NCBI GenBank assembly: GCA_031841125.1
Contig: CM063109.1
Location: forward strand, 70,872,914 to 70,936,913
DNA from: Acanthococcus lagerstroemiae
Lineage: Eukaryota; Arthropoda; Insecta; Hemiptera; Eriococcidae
Direction of reading: 5' to 3'
Length of the DNA stretch: 64,000 bases
This document shows, piece after piece, positions 39,176 to 51,629 of the stretch. Position 1 is the first letter of the stretch. The number at the start of each line of letters is the position of its first letter. The notes under the pieces are model-generated. The model saw only the letters and a list, made by a program, of their open reading frames with translations, was not told where the DNA came from and ran no database searches. Both the position numbers and the translations under genes were made by a program.

Positions 39176-39759
39176 GTTGATTAATGATTCGACCGGTAGA
39201 TACCGTAGGAGTTTTTGTAAGAACTGTATTATTCGTTAATGAAATCGAATAAATTGAATTTTTCAGCGCACTTTGAAATGTGCCGATCGACGCATTCCGC
39301 AGCGGGCAGACAGGTAGGCACGTTCGTGTGGATAATACTACATTATTGTATAATACTCGTATTATGAAAGAGACGAACACAGAGAAAATCGAATTTTTAA
39401 TGTATATGAAAGCGTGTTTTAATTGAAAATAATCGTGTCAATGAAATGGTAAAGTGACCGCGGTTAAGGAATTTTAAATCAAATAACCGTGTAATAAGAG
39501 GAGTTGACTGTATCTTTTGTGATGCGAAAAAATAAGGTTTATAAGCGCATCTTCTAACGATTTCTCGGATATCAAGGTGCGTTTCACGCAATAATAACTA
39601 TTTCTGGGGACAAGATTTCCAATAAGTTTTTTCGGGCTTAGACGCAAAGACTACATACGTCCACTCCGTATGGTCCGTAGCAGCACCCTGTCTCAAGTAG
39701 GGATACGTTACAGTAAAAAAACAAGTCAAGAATAGATATCATTCGCAACATACATACAT

Positions 39760-42700
39760 TATACAGGGTGTTCCACGAAAGTCCCCCCCCCTGTTTTTTC
39801 ACGAACCGATGGGCAGATCTTCCCGGGACGAAAATGATTTCCCAGTCGTAAGGTCTAGTTTCTCTTGAGCTTAAAAAATTTTCTCCCCCTTTCACGGGGG
39901 GCTGGAACCTACCACCAACTTCGGAATCTTAAATAGGAAGGTATGCCTTTATGCACCTTGTTGGAAAGGCCATTTACTCCAAAATACGAATCCGTGGGAA
40001 AAAATTAAAATTTGTCAATTTTGGGGTGCAAGGGGCCTAGAGATGACCAAAATCCACCCAGAATCAAAGTGTGGTGACCTATCAAACGAACTATCGAATA
40101 TGGGGTTTTTCAGGTCACTGATTTCGAATATTGCCTTATTTTTTCGATTTGACTAACCCAGGGGACAGAACATTCAAAAATTTGGGGCAGAAGGGGTTAT
40201 TTTACATGTTTTTTATTTTCGCTGATACAATGTCTTCATGCACCTTGTTGGAAAGGCCTCTTTCTCCGGAAAATCCGTGAACCTCAATTTCTCCCAGAGG
40301 TGACCAAAATCCGCCCAGAATCAAAGTGTGATGACCAATCAAACGAACTACCAAAAAGGGGGTTTTCTAGGTCGCTGATTTCAAATAATTGCCTTATTTT
40401 TCCAATTTAACCCGTTTTAGAGTTTTAAAATCCAAAGTTTCAACCTAAAATTGGTTCCATTATTCACAAATTTTTGACTTTCTGAATGCAGATTATTAAA
40501 GTCGCTTTATGCACATCGTTGAATAGAAAACTTCCTCCAGAGTATGAATTCGTGAAAAAAATTTCAAAATTTATCAATTTTCGGGGTAAGGGGTCCAGAG
40601 ATGACCAAAATCCGTCCAAAATTGAAGTATTATGACCTAGCAAAAAGACTATCGAAAAGGCGATTTTCGAGGTCGCTGATTCCGGATATCACATTTTTCC
40701 CCTGATTCAACGCGTTTCAGAGCCTTACAAAATTTTAGACCCAAAAGTGGTTCTAATTGACAAATTTTTGAGTTTCTTAGCTCAAGTTATCAAAGTGGCA
40801 TCATGCACATCGCTGGATCAGACAGTTCCTCCAAAATATGAATTCGTGAAGAAAAATTGCAAATTCATCAACTTCGGGGAACGGGGTGTAACGCCAGCCA
40901 AAACCTATCCAAAATCAAAAACCTAAAAGAGGTGCAGGGTGAGTTTTGAGAATGACCCTCCCCCCTGTTTTTTTCTCGAATAATTGTCGGATTGCTCCCA
41001 AACAAAATGCGATCTTCGTGTACCGTGGTCTAGTTTCCTGCGGGCACAAGAAATTTTCTCCCCCATATTTGGGGGGCTGGAACGTACCACTAACTTTGGA
41101 ATCTTAAATGGGAAGGTATGTTCTTATGCACCTTGTTGCAAAGATCTCTCCGCTCCAAAATTGAATCGGCGGAAAAAATTCAAAATTTGTCAATTTTAGG
41201 GGGCCAAGGGGCCTATAATTGGGGGAAATCCATCCAGAATCAAAGTGTGATGACTTAGGAATTTCTAATTGTTCTGAGAAAATTCAAAGAAAAACTTACG
41301 TTAGAATGGTCAAAAATCGATACCACAAATGTCACTCCAGTTTTTGTAACCTTACTTTTGGAAATTTGGGAATTTCATCGAAGATCTTTGGGAAAATTTT
41401 CCAATGATTTTCATTAAAAATTTTGGAGGAAAAATCTCATAGGAAATAAGTTGATGGAAAACTACAATGGTTTTGGAGAATTTTGTCAATGATTTTCAGG
41501 GAAAATGTTGCATGATCTCCGAGGAATTCCATCAAAAATTTCTTGAGGAATTTTGTCAGAAATTTTTGGGGAGAAATTGCAATAATTCTAATCTTTAGGA
41601 AAATCATTCGATAATTTCTGAAGAATTTCATTAGGAAACATTTGGGGAAAGGCTCCGATCGTTTTTGAAGATTTTCATCAAAAATCTTCAGGAAAAATGT
41701 TCGAGGATTTTAGAAAAATTTCATCGAATTTCTTTGGGAAAATTTTCCGATGCTTTTGATGGAACTACATCAAAAATTTTTGAGAAAAAAATCCTTGGGT
41801 TTTTTCAATTTTTTTTATTATTAACAAGCTTAATGCTGAACTGAAGAATCTTATCGGACATTTCTGGAAAAAATTTCCAATGTTTCCCAGAGAATTTCTT
41901 TAAAATTCTTAGGGAAAATATTCTGATAATTTTTGTAGAATTTCATTAAGAGAAAAACTCCGACGATTTTTGAAGTATCAACAATGTTCAGAAAAAATGT
42001 TCTCCGAAGAAATTCATCGAAGATTTTTGGTGAAAATCTCCGAGAATTTTCAAGAAATTTCACTGGAAATTTTCGGAAGCAAATTCCGGTAATTTTTGAT
42101 ACAACTAACCTCCAGGAAAAATGTTTTCCGAAGAAATTCATCGAAAATCTGCAAGAATAATCTTCGATAATCTTTAAGGAATTTCATGAGAAATTCTTGG
42201 GAAAAAATTGCAATAATGTCCAAAGGTAGAAAAATACAGGAAAAATCCCGGATAATTTTCAAAGGAAGTTCATCAGAAACGGAAAGAAAAATAATTGCAG
42301 ATTTTCTCCAACAGTTTGCAAACAAAAAAAGCGAACGAATCACTTTCTGAACAAAAAATCCTAGGTCATCACACTACAATATTCTCGGTGGATTTTCTCC
42401 AATTGTAGGCCCACTGGCCCCCTAAAATTGATCAAATCAGAATTTTTTTCACGGATTCTAATTTTGGGGGAAGAGATTTTTTCAACAAGGTGCATGAAGT
42501 CATGGTGTCAGTGAACATAAAAAACGTAAAAAAATGAATCCCTGCTCCCCCAAATTTTTGAATTTTCTGCCCCTGAATGGGTCAAATTGGAAAAATAACG
42601 CAATATTCGATATCCACGACCTGAAAACCCCCTTTTTTGATATTTCGTTTGATAGGTCATCACACTTTGATTCTGGGTGGATTTCCCCCAATTTTAGGCC

Positions 42701-43261
42701 CCCTGGCCTCCTAAAATTGATGAATTTTGAATCTTTTCCGCGAATTCAATTTTGGGGGAAGAGGCCTTTCCAACAAGGTGCATAAAGACATTGTATCAGC
42801 GAAAATAAAAAACATTTAAAATAACCCCTTCTGCCCCAAATTTTTGAATGTTCTGTCCCCTGGGTTAGTCAAATCGAAAAAATAAGGCAGTATTCGAAAT
42901 CAGCGACCTGGAAAACCCCATTTTCGATAGTTCGTTTGATAGGTCACCGCACTTTGATTCTGGGTGAATTTTGGTCATCTCTAGGCCCCTTGCCCCCCAA
43001 AATTGATAAATTTTGATTTTTTTCTACGGATTCGTATTTTGGAGTAAATGACCTTTCCAACGAGGTGCATAAAGGCATACCTTCCTATTTAAGATTACGA
43101 AGTTGGTGGTAGGTTCCAGCCCCCCGTGAAAGGGGGAGAAAATTTTTTAAGCTCAGGAGAAACTAGATGTTACGACTGGAAAATCATTTTCGTCCCGGGA
43201 AGATCTGCCTATCGGTTCGTGAAAAAACAGGGGGGGGGACTTTCGTGAAACACCCTGTATA
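39760..43261. mobile_element. 3.5-kb foldback element with repeat-built arms
   Basis: The left end TATACAGGGTGTTCCACGAA is mirrored at the right end (…CACCCTGTATA, 43261), with TA as a possible target duplication. The first 570 bp or so of each arm are close inverted copies: the C/G run, TCTAGTTTCTC, GGGGGGCTGGAACC, then units carrying TGCACCTTGTTGGAAAGGCC. That word recurs at 39952, 40239, 40510, 40804 and 41127, and inverted near 42488, 42775 and 43063, giving a unit of about 287 bp. A second, diverged copy of the terminal block lies inside the left arm (about 40930-41110). The core, 41260-42350, is a minisatellite. No protein is encoded. The superfamily is uncertain. Confidence 0.85.
41380..42340. 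repeat. Degenerate ~50-bp minisatellite, core of the foldback element
   Basis: Phrases such as GAATTTCATCGAAAATTTT, TTCTTGGGAAAAATT and CCGATGATTTT recur about every 45-60 bp with heavy divergence. The periodicity keeps several minus-strand frames open (41437-42343); these are not genes. Confidence 0.75.
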
Positions 43262-43641
43262 CAATCAGCGCAGGAAATGCTCATTGATCGAAATGCCAAA
43301 AACTTTTTTTCCCCAGGAAGCAAAATAAAAACTGTCCACACACGGAACCAATCATAAGATGAGGAAAATGTCACTGAAAACTGAACAAATCTAAGTCCCC
43401 TGTGGAAAGAGCCCATGACTGATCTAAGTGCCAAGGGTGAAAGTAACTAAATAATCTAAATTCACCGTTCTTCCGCATAAAAATTCCCTTGTTGCAAGTA
43501 ACGACTTCTACGGGCGGCACTTAGACCAGTTCGCATGTACTCGCTCAGCACACCTATACAGACAGCGCCATCCTTAGGCGGGAATTTGGGAATTTTATAC
43601 ATACTTCAATTCATTTTCTGCATCTGGGCTGCACATAATCA
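43262..43641. other. Intron sequence between elements
   Basis: Unique; nothing recognisable. Confidence 0.4.
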
Positions 43642-43649
43642 GATATGCG

Positions 43650-43826
43650 CATAGGTGCAAATAGGTGGAGGCTTGGGGGGGGGAGCTTAGCCCCAAACTT
43701 CTAAATAGCCCCCCCCCCCAACACTGGAAAATTACCAAAAGAAATGATGCGGGGAGGTGGTGTTGCTTCATAATAACGGGGGCTCAAGTCCCCCCCCCCA
43801 GGCTCTGGGCCCTATTTGCGCTTCTG
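43650..43826. mobile_element. hAT-like MITE with G/C runs (177 bp)
   Basis: The left terminus CATAGGTGCAAATAGG and right terminus CCTATTTGCGCTTCTG are inverted repeats. A perfect 8-bp duplication GATATGCG flanks them (43642-43649 and 43827-43834). The interior is G-run, AAATAGCCCC, then C-run and GGGCTCAAG. Same family as 56599-56753 and 12656-12831. Confidence 0.9.
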
Positions 43827-43834
43827 GATATGCG

Positions 43835-46788
43835 TCGTTGTTTACAATTTTGTTTCGGTGAAAAAACACTGCCGACCAGTGTGACACTTACGTTAGATCA
43901 GTTAGCATTTCCAGCGCTCATTAGATTGTTTCACTTCAGTAAATATATCAAGATAAACTAAGAGGCTTCGCAATGAGACCAAAGGAAGACGATATTAATT
44001 TACAAATATTTTGTCAGATTTTAGTTTCTCACACGAGGAAGCATGTGTAAAGCAGGATTTAGGTATGGATACACCGGAGTAGGTGCAAAATAGGCCATAA
44101 CCCCGCCAAAATTTGAATTGAGAAAGTCTCAAAAATAGTTGATCAGCGTAATAGTTCAGTGAAATGAAACAACCGATTCGACTGGTCACAGTTTAGTAGT
44201 CGGCTTTCTACATACTACGAATATAACTTCCTGCTCATCCCTGGCAACATGCCACACTGAAATCTGAAAATCTGATAAAGCAGATTTGTTACTTTAAGAT
44301 CCAATCATGTAGGACTCGGCCAAAAATGTCTGCGCAAGAAAAGCTCCACGATTCTTACATTTTGCCAAGACTGCCGACTACTATTTAAAATGCCGTTGCC
44401 AACTAACGCCTACTTCGCAGATTCATGAGGAGGTCTTCCACCCTTCCACTCTGCCTATAGACCGGCAACAAGCAAAACCAAAAGATAACAACTCAGCTCG
44501 CGTGATTGGCAGTTGGGCAGAAGGAAGAAAAGCAAACAGACAAGTCTAATGTTCGAAACACCTTTACTACTCTTTGTTACTCTCAGCGAGTCCTGAACTA
44601 GTCTGAAAGAGCGTTGTTTAATTCTTACGACTTCCGAATTTCCCTGCCCACAACTGTTTAATGGATCCGCCACAGGCCAGGATCCAAATTCATTGAGGAT
44701 GGAGGAAGCGAATTCTGTTGCATCCATTATGCTGCACAGTGGGTTAAGACATTATTCTCAAGTTCTGGGGGTGACGGTAGAATGCTGAAATCGGTTTCGA
44801 CATTTTTTAATCCTATGGCATAAATGGAAAAATTTTGTAAAACACAAGATGAGTATCATTTCTCAGGTTTCGAAGGCTACTGAATTCAGTTATAACATTA
44901 ATTTGACTTTCATACCAAAACTGAGGTAGACCATTCAACTTTGAGATTCGTCAGCCGAAATTGTTATCTTATGTTCGTGAAGTACTTACTTAGCTCACTA
45001 AATTCAATTAGGCCTTCATTTTCACGCGTAACAAAAATGAAGGCATTCTCAGAAATGAACAAAATTAATGTGAATCGGACAGCACGCGTTGTTGATGTTC
45101 ATACTCAAAGCATGTTCCCTAGCGAGGAAAGAGGGCGATTCCGATTCCATTTTAACATCAAACTGATGCGAAATACAAGGTCCGCAATTCTCAACTTTAA
45201 AACCAGTACACATACAAAACATACACCACAGGCACCAAGAATACGATATACTCGTATCTGGAACGAAAACCAAAATCGTCCGAAACGAACGAGGCACAGG
45301 AGCATTCAACACTGGATGCGGCCGCCATTCGATGGATTGTGGTACTTTACTTCCTGCCATCCTGCCTCGCGCTCCGATGGAGGAATGGAGCTAACATAAA
45401 TGAGTTGGTATGAGCTTGTAACTCGTAAACTGGCAAGAAAATTTAGTGTATGCCAGCCGAAATTGAGAATGGGTGAGAAACGACTGACTGCACAGAAAAA
45501 GTGAAGCACCGATTCCGAACCATTGTTCATCGAAGAGACATTGTCCGGACTGGGAATATTTTCAGTAACCCGACCCCATACCGGATTCCTGCACACTGTT
45601 CTAGATATTACTACAGCCACTCTTAAATTTTTATGCACTCACCACACCAGACAATTATCTCTCCGGCAACTAATAATCCGTGCATCTACTTGGAACCAAA
45701 CGACTTCGAATGCGTTTTTCATTAATTTTGCAAGCGGTTTGTAATTCAATCGCACCCGGTTTCTTTAGATACCTACGATTTTTTCAGCGCCTTTCGTTTA
45801 TTTTCACCACCATCGAGATTTTTTTTTCGGGTCGAAGAATCTTGTCGAATGATAATAAAAGATGAAGCACACGGTAATTTTGACGTACATCCTAGGCTCA
45901 ACATACCACAAATTGGCAAGAGACAAACAGGCAGAATTGGATACCGGGCTCTCCGGTGTATGAATATTGTCGTATCTCGTCGTCTACATCTTCTGCGAAC
46001 CAAGGTCATCGACGTTGCATCTAATTCGAGCAGCTACACGACATTCCTTTTGCTGTATGTGTATGTAGGTATAGGTATATGCTCCTGCTCCAGCTTCTTT
46101 CTCCATCTCGATACAAACAAATATTCGCATTCGCCCGAGCGCGCTCAGCGGATAACCTCCCCCCCCCCCCGAATGCCGGGCACAGTCTTCGGCCTGTACT
46201 GAGGGGGGAAAAACAACTCGAAATATATATTTGCGTGCATTCCTTTCCGGTAGATTACATAGGCGGTCAGGTATGGCACTTGGCATGTACAACCAATTTC
46301 TGGTGGAGTGCTGGAGTCTAGTCTGCTCCATCCTGCTCTGCTTTTTATCCGAACCTGTGCTTCGAACTGTCAAGCTGTACATGTACACATTTTCGCATCT
46401 CGTGTATTTTTAGGCGCACGACGTCAGCGTAGCAGCACTGCTCCCCTCCCCCTTTCAGTCTCCACACAAAATATTCTATGTCCACACGGAAATCAATTAT
46501 TACATATTGTTTTGCATATCAAGTCAAAATTTGTGTAACATTTTCACCCGAAACCTGATTCTTCTTTTACATGCTTGTTACGTCAAAAATTCGACATTTT
46601 GCAGATCCGTCCCTAGTTTTTACTCGTAAAATTTTAACCACACCCTCCTCCCAGAAGAACTTCTTTTATGCTACTGTGCACGAGTTTAGACGTGAACAAA
46701 CCTAGTAATATACCAGAAAAATCATCACTGATTTTAATTATTTAACTTGAACGAGTCGTGACATGGTTCAGCTCACTGATAACAATAA
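43835..46788. other. Intron sequence, partly low-repeat
   Basis: A repeat module with CGAAGGCTACTGAATTCAG lies near 44870. From about 45600 to 46470 the sequence is GC-richer and unique. A 152-codon plus frame (44941-45399) has no known motif and competes with minus frames over the same bases. No gene is supported. Confidence 0.35.
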
Positions 46789-46796
46789 GTCATAAG

Positions 46797-47500
46797 CAGG
46801 AATGGAATTTTTTTATTTTTTATTTTTATTTATTTATTTTTTTGGTTGATTGCCGGTAGGAATATTTACAATATCTTTGCGAATCATAAAATTCCGAGTA
46901 AAATGAGCCCAATTTGTATGAGCATATTATTTTTACACATTTTTCGTAAAAAGCATAAATTTACATATTTTTGGTGTTTTTACCCGATTTTTGACATATT
47001 CTGAGCATATTTTACCCTTTTTTCCATTTTTACGACATTTTTCGCAAAATACATACTCGAAAATTCACTTTTTCAGAGACAAAAAAATTGACTTTTTGCC
47101 AAAATCTGCTCATGGGAGAAAAAAATGATATTTTTTTGTGATTTTTTATTTGCAATTATTCCTCTAGTTAGCGACTGTGAAAAAATGTACACTTTGCGTA
47201 TAATTGAGGAGTCTACTTCCAAAGTGACCTAACTGCATTTTTATCGTTTTCGCTTATTTTACAATATTGAAATAATATGTTTTAAAACATTCATGAAGTT
47301 TTCGTTTTGATTTTGTCGTACGAGTATTATTGTTCTCTTTTAAATACCCTGAATTTCGATACCCATATTGTCCCCCTTTATCGAACATATTTTGGCATAT
47401 TGTCGGATTTTTGGGAATATTTTTGACATATTTCAGACCGCGAAAAACATAAATTATGCGCATATAACACGATTTTTATGACATAAAAGTCTCATCCCTA
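46797..47500. mobile_element. hAT-like non-autonomous element (704 bp)
   Basis: Flanked by a perfect 8-bp duplication GTCATAAG (46789-46796 and 47501-47508). The short termini are CAGGAATGG and CATCCCTA, matching a T/CAGGRATG inverted end. The interior is very AT-rich with repeated CATATTTT phrases. A 69-codon minus frame (47254-47463) matches nothing. Confidence 0.75.
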
Positions 47501-47508
47501 GTCATAAG

Positions 47509-48348
47509 GAGTTCCAAGAAGGCTACTTATAACGATCATAATGATCCCTTGGAAGTCTAAAGCAAGCCGAATAGTGTCAGAACTCATAGCTTATATATCA
47601 TAAGCCGACGTTGTCAGTGGAGGGAGAGAAGGAAGTTCTTCACGTCACATTCCCCCGAAAAATATCAACTTGAAAATCTATTATAGGGAGGGTAAAATCA
47701 ATCTTTCGGACAGGATAGCCCACTTAATCCCCTCGAATCTGCAACGAAAGTCTGCTCACGGCTTATATGAACCATGTCATAGTCTAAATGGGCCTTAAAG
47801 ACCGACTAAGAAAGATTTTAATGAGTCTCACCTTCAGTCGGCAAAATCGGAAAAATGTGGACCTGGTTTTTTTCCATACCAGTATATTTTTAAGTAAATT
47901 TAATCGGCATTTCTACCTTTACTCTCCATCCCCTCAATATTTTATTCGCTCCGACCCTAAACGTCAAGTTTGAAAAATGTAGAATGTGTTTTAATCAAGT
48001 TCGAAGAAGTTTTAAGAATCTTCGCCAAGGCCAAAACTGAACCGGCTTGGCAAAATTTAAATGAACCGCACGGAATCATAATAAATAATAGACTCTGGAT
48101 GAGTCTTAACACAGGAAGTGCCTGAATACATTTCAAGACTCGAGTCAAGTAACTAGTCTCAAAGTTTCCAAGAGGAGACTTAATAAATTAGAGTCATATT
48201 TTCAAGGAAACTTTAATGTTTATTTTACCCATTAAGGCATTTTCAGCCTGAATGAGTAATGAGTCTTTACGCAGTCTGAATACATCTGAGGCAGTCTTGA
48301 CTGAGTGAAAAGAGACTAATGAAGTGTATGAACAAGTCCTAATAGTCT
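47509..48348. repeat. GAGTC-type repeat field
   Basis: AATGAGTCT-like words recur, clearest at 47815-47830 and 48254-48320. The field is cut from its continuation at 48885-49030 by the MITE at 48349-48776. Confidence 0.45.
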
Positions 48349-48776
48349 ATATGTGTACGTGCATCTAAAAAGGTCCCACTCTGTTGGTATGGAGTTATGC
48401 ATGGTATGTTGTACTAGACAAAATTTCTGATTGAATGATACCTTACGGAACCTCCTAAAGCTCAAATTTAGCCGAGATATTTGCTCTAAAAGTCAAATTT
48501 TCAAAAAACACAATTTTAAGAAAAATGTGTTTAAAGTTTTGTTGCAATTTTCAAGTGAAAAATGTGAAGAATATCAGTAAAATTTGAACTTCAGAGGTTC
48601 TGAGGGGTCTCATTCGATCATATGCGGTTTGCGTCATTCGAAAGAGCCGGGTTCACTCCACCAGAAACGCTAAAAATCCCAAAATTCATATTTTTGACCT
48701 AACATCCGAAAAATTGCTGTATCTCTGTAAATAAAATTGACAACGTGGGACCTTTTTTAGATGCACATACACATAT
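48349..48776. mobile_element. MITE with 32-bp terminal inverted repeats (428 bp)
   Basis: ATATGTGTACGTGCATC at 48349 continues to AAGGTCCCAC. The complement, with two differences, closes the element at 48776 (GTGGGACC ... CACATAT). The interior is AT-rich without coding potential. The target duplication could not be fixed. Confidence 0.8.
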
Positions 48777-48884
48777 GTGTTATGAATTACGAGTATAAAG
48801 AATTAAGATGACTTACAGCTCAGTTTTAGTACATCTATGCCCGCCTCATCAGAGTTTCAACAATAGATGTATGCGTTTTTTTAC

Positions 48885-49030
48885 ATTTAATGAGTCGTTA
48901 TGGAATCAAAAGAGTCTTGGTGAGTCTAAAAGAGCCCGAACGAGTCCTATCTGAGATTGAATGAGTCAAAATAACACGCAAATGAGCATAAATACAAATA
49001 TGTCGTAACAGACTCTGAATAAGTGCTATG
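48885..49030. repeat. GAGTC-type repeat field
   Basis: GAGTCG, GAGTCTTGG, GAGTCTAAAAGAG and GAGTCCTA follow each other at 15-20 bp spacing. Confidence 0.5.
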
Positions 49031-49399
49031 AGAGTCCACACATAAACCACAAGGAGTCCTAAACTCATAACCATAACCTCGTAAGTCGTTCTTACATATT
49101 TCTCACATTTCTGGAGCATTCTAATCGTAATGGCTTCTCTTCCCCTTTTAAATCGAATTCATTGGCTATTACTCGGCTGACACTCTGATACTCTCCTTAC
49201 GTCTCTGCCACTGATTCATCAAACATAGTAGGGAGACCTCCGAGATGAGGGAGGAAGGAGATTCTGTATGTAGCATAAAAGTTCTACAGACTTCGAAATT
49301 TCGTTTACCGCTCACATACGTTAAATCTGGCAAGAGCATTATCAATGGTGGGTGGATGTGGGAGAAAACAGGATGACTTACGTATACCAATTTTCCAAT

Positions 49400-49565
49400 T
49401 TTTCTTCAACGATCAACGGAGGACAACCGACGATCTTCAAGGGGCAGGGTCTAGTTTCTTTCAAGATGAAGAAATCTGTTTTCAATTATAAGGAGGGCTA
49501 GAACGCACCACCAGTTTCGAGTGTTATACAATGAAGAGAGCATGTAAGGGTTGCACCGAGTACTT
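49400..49565. repeat. Remnant of the foldback-element end
   Basis: CGATCTTCAAGG, GGGTCTAGTTTCTTTC and GGGCTAGAACGCACCACC align in order with the left end of the 39760 element (GATCTTCCCGG, AGGTCTAGTTTCTC, GGCTGGAACCTACCACC). Confidence 0.6.
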
Positions 49566-50549
49566 TATACACACTGAAAATGTAACATTTCCAGTTCCAT
49601 CAGCTGTACGAGTTTCACGGCTGCTGTTTCCAAGAGTAGCAATATTTCACTCCATATCAGTTACAAGTGTAATTTCACAGCGCTGACTGAAAATCGTTGG
49701 ACATTTAACTGGAAGAACTTAAGCCACTGACGAAGACGCCGTTGGTTTTTCAAATTTCAGGTTTTTTAACGTAAGACTTAGGGGGAATTTCGTTGATCTG
49801 TCGTTCGCGCAAGTGGACAATCAAGCGCATTCGTTAGTCTGCTAGTTCTACTAGTAATTTATTGGCTTTTCTTCACCGATATTCTCATTGAAAACTATAT
49901 TGGACTGGTATCGAGACCACTCTCACTAATCTATACTTGAAAACTTTGCGACATTTCTATTTTACTCCGTCCATCATTCGGCTTTGCTTTTCCATCTAAT
50001 CTTTTCGAGAATTACGTTTGTCATACATTCCTTTATTCTCTCCCCCCCCCGTAACTCCAGTACACTACTGTCTGAAGGGTACTCAATCTCTGTATATAAA
50101 TACAGTGCGATGATCGGTTCGCTGTCCAAGCCTCAAGGCTGTTTTGACTACCTTAGGTTTTTCTAATTGATTATCGTATATTATAGTTTCGCTATATGGT
50201 CGACACTGTTGCGTGTTTGAGTTGTACCCGTTCCGGTTTATGTTTAGCTGATCTGAAATACTAGGAATCCACGGCGGCGCTGGCGGTTTCATCTCTCATA
50301 TAGGCCCACACGGTCAGTCCCTCGGGCTTTTTCTTCATATCCAGTAGGTGCATGATTGTCGCGTGTTCTTCATAGATACCGCGAACTCTGCAGCTCAGCA
50401 ACTCATATTTTATCTCATCGAATTGATTTTGGTTCGAATAAAAACGGTTCTATTTCGTGAGGCTGTCTGGTCGAGGTATCCAGCGTACATACAGTTACAT
50501 AATGCATCCCTGCAATGTTCGTGGGATTATAAATTGATTTTTCTTTTAG

Positions 50550-50710
50550 TAGCGGGGTTAAGAAGGAGCCAGAAGCCTTTTATAGGGGTACAGACAGTAT
50601 AATCATAAACGGAAAGAATACTTGGCAGTTTCCTACTGCCGGCTACATTATTTTAGAGCATCGGGCCAATATGGCATTGCGAGAAGATGACTGTGCCATG
50701 AATGCCTATG
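50550..50710 (+). other. Possible internal coding exon, function unknown
   Basis: The acceptor TTTTTCTTTTAG ends at 50549 and the donor GTAGGT begins at 50711. One frame is open from 50533 to 50847, well beyond the exon (105 codons), and includes TWQFPTAGYIILEHR and MALREDDCAMNAY. Amino-acid use looks protein-like but I recognise no family. On the minus strand just left (50449-50261) another 62-codon frame reads equally well, which argues for caution. Confidence 0.22.
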
Positions 50711-51629
50711 GTAGGTTTCTGATATTTCGGCAACAATTTCTTGTCTTGTTGCGATTAATTGACGGGGGTCCAGCTGACCGCTACTTTTATGCAGGTTACG
50801 AAGTCGGCGCATTGGTCCCTGTTGGTACCCGAACGGACGTTAGCGAATGATTCCAATCTTTTAAAGAGTGCTGAAACGGAAGTATATGTAAGAAAGAGGG
50901 GAGTCTGCCGTAGAAAATATCTTCTATACAGATATCTTTGGATTGTTGAACGTACTTATGTAGGAGGACGGGGCTGGTATATTACGGGAAGCAGGCGATT
51001 CAAATCAACATTCAAAAGAATGAGGATATAATTTGAGCTTACATAAGTGAATCTGAAAGTTATTTTTTCAGAGGTTATTCTTCCGTAAACCCCCGGCTCT
51101 AGAACTCTGCAGGGATGCAGAAATCGAGAAATTCCATTTCCAATGTAATTCAACCCCAGCATGACAATATGCCATAAAAATCACGATTTTGCTTTTTATT
51201 CTTTTTATTTTATTTTGTTCTTTCTGTGATATTTTAACTTCACGTACAAAATGACGTACTTACGTAAAAGATTTTCATTCTTGACCTACTCGTTAAAATG
51301 TTACAGTAAAAGCGAGAAAATAAAAAAAATTATTTTTGGCGTATTTTCAGGTTCCATATTTACATTAAGGGTTCTAGTCTCACTCCATTTTTGAAGTTAC
51401 GAGTATTTCGCCCTAATCTCGACCCTTCGGTTCCAAAGGGGCACCCAATCAAATATTAGCCCTACTAAAACAATTTAGGGAATAATAAAAGACACGGAAC
51501 GGAAATGAATTCGCACGGAAAACAATTGCAGGGGGCAAATAATCTGATATTACGTAATTTTTAGCAAAGAACACGGAATTACAAGGAAACGGAAATTTAT
51601 TGACTTGCGAACAGAAATTAAATATTATC

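Noticed and set aside
41437..42343. Series of minus-strand F/K-rich frames
   Set aside because: They reflect the period of the minisatellite core.
44941..45399. 152-codon plus-strand open frame
   Set aside because: Competes with two minus frames over the same bases; no recognisable protein features.
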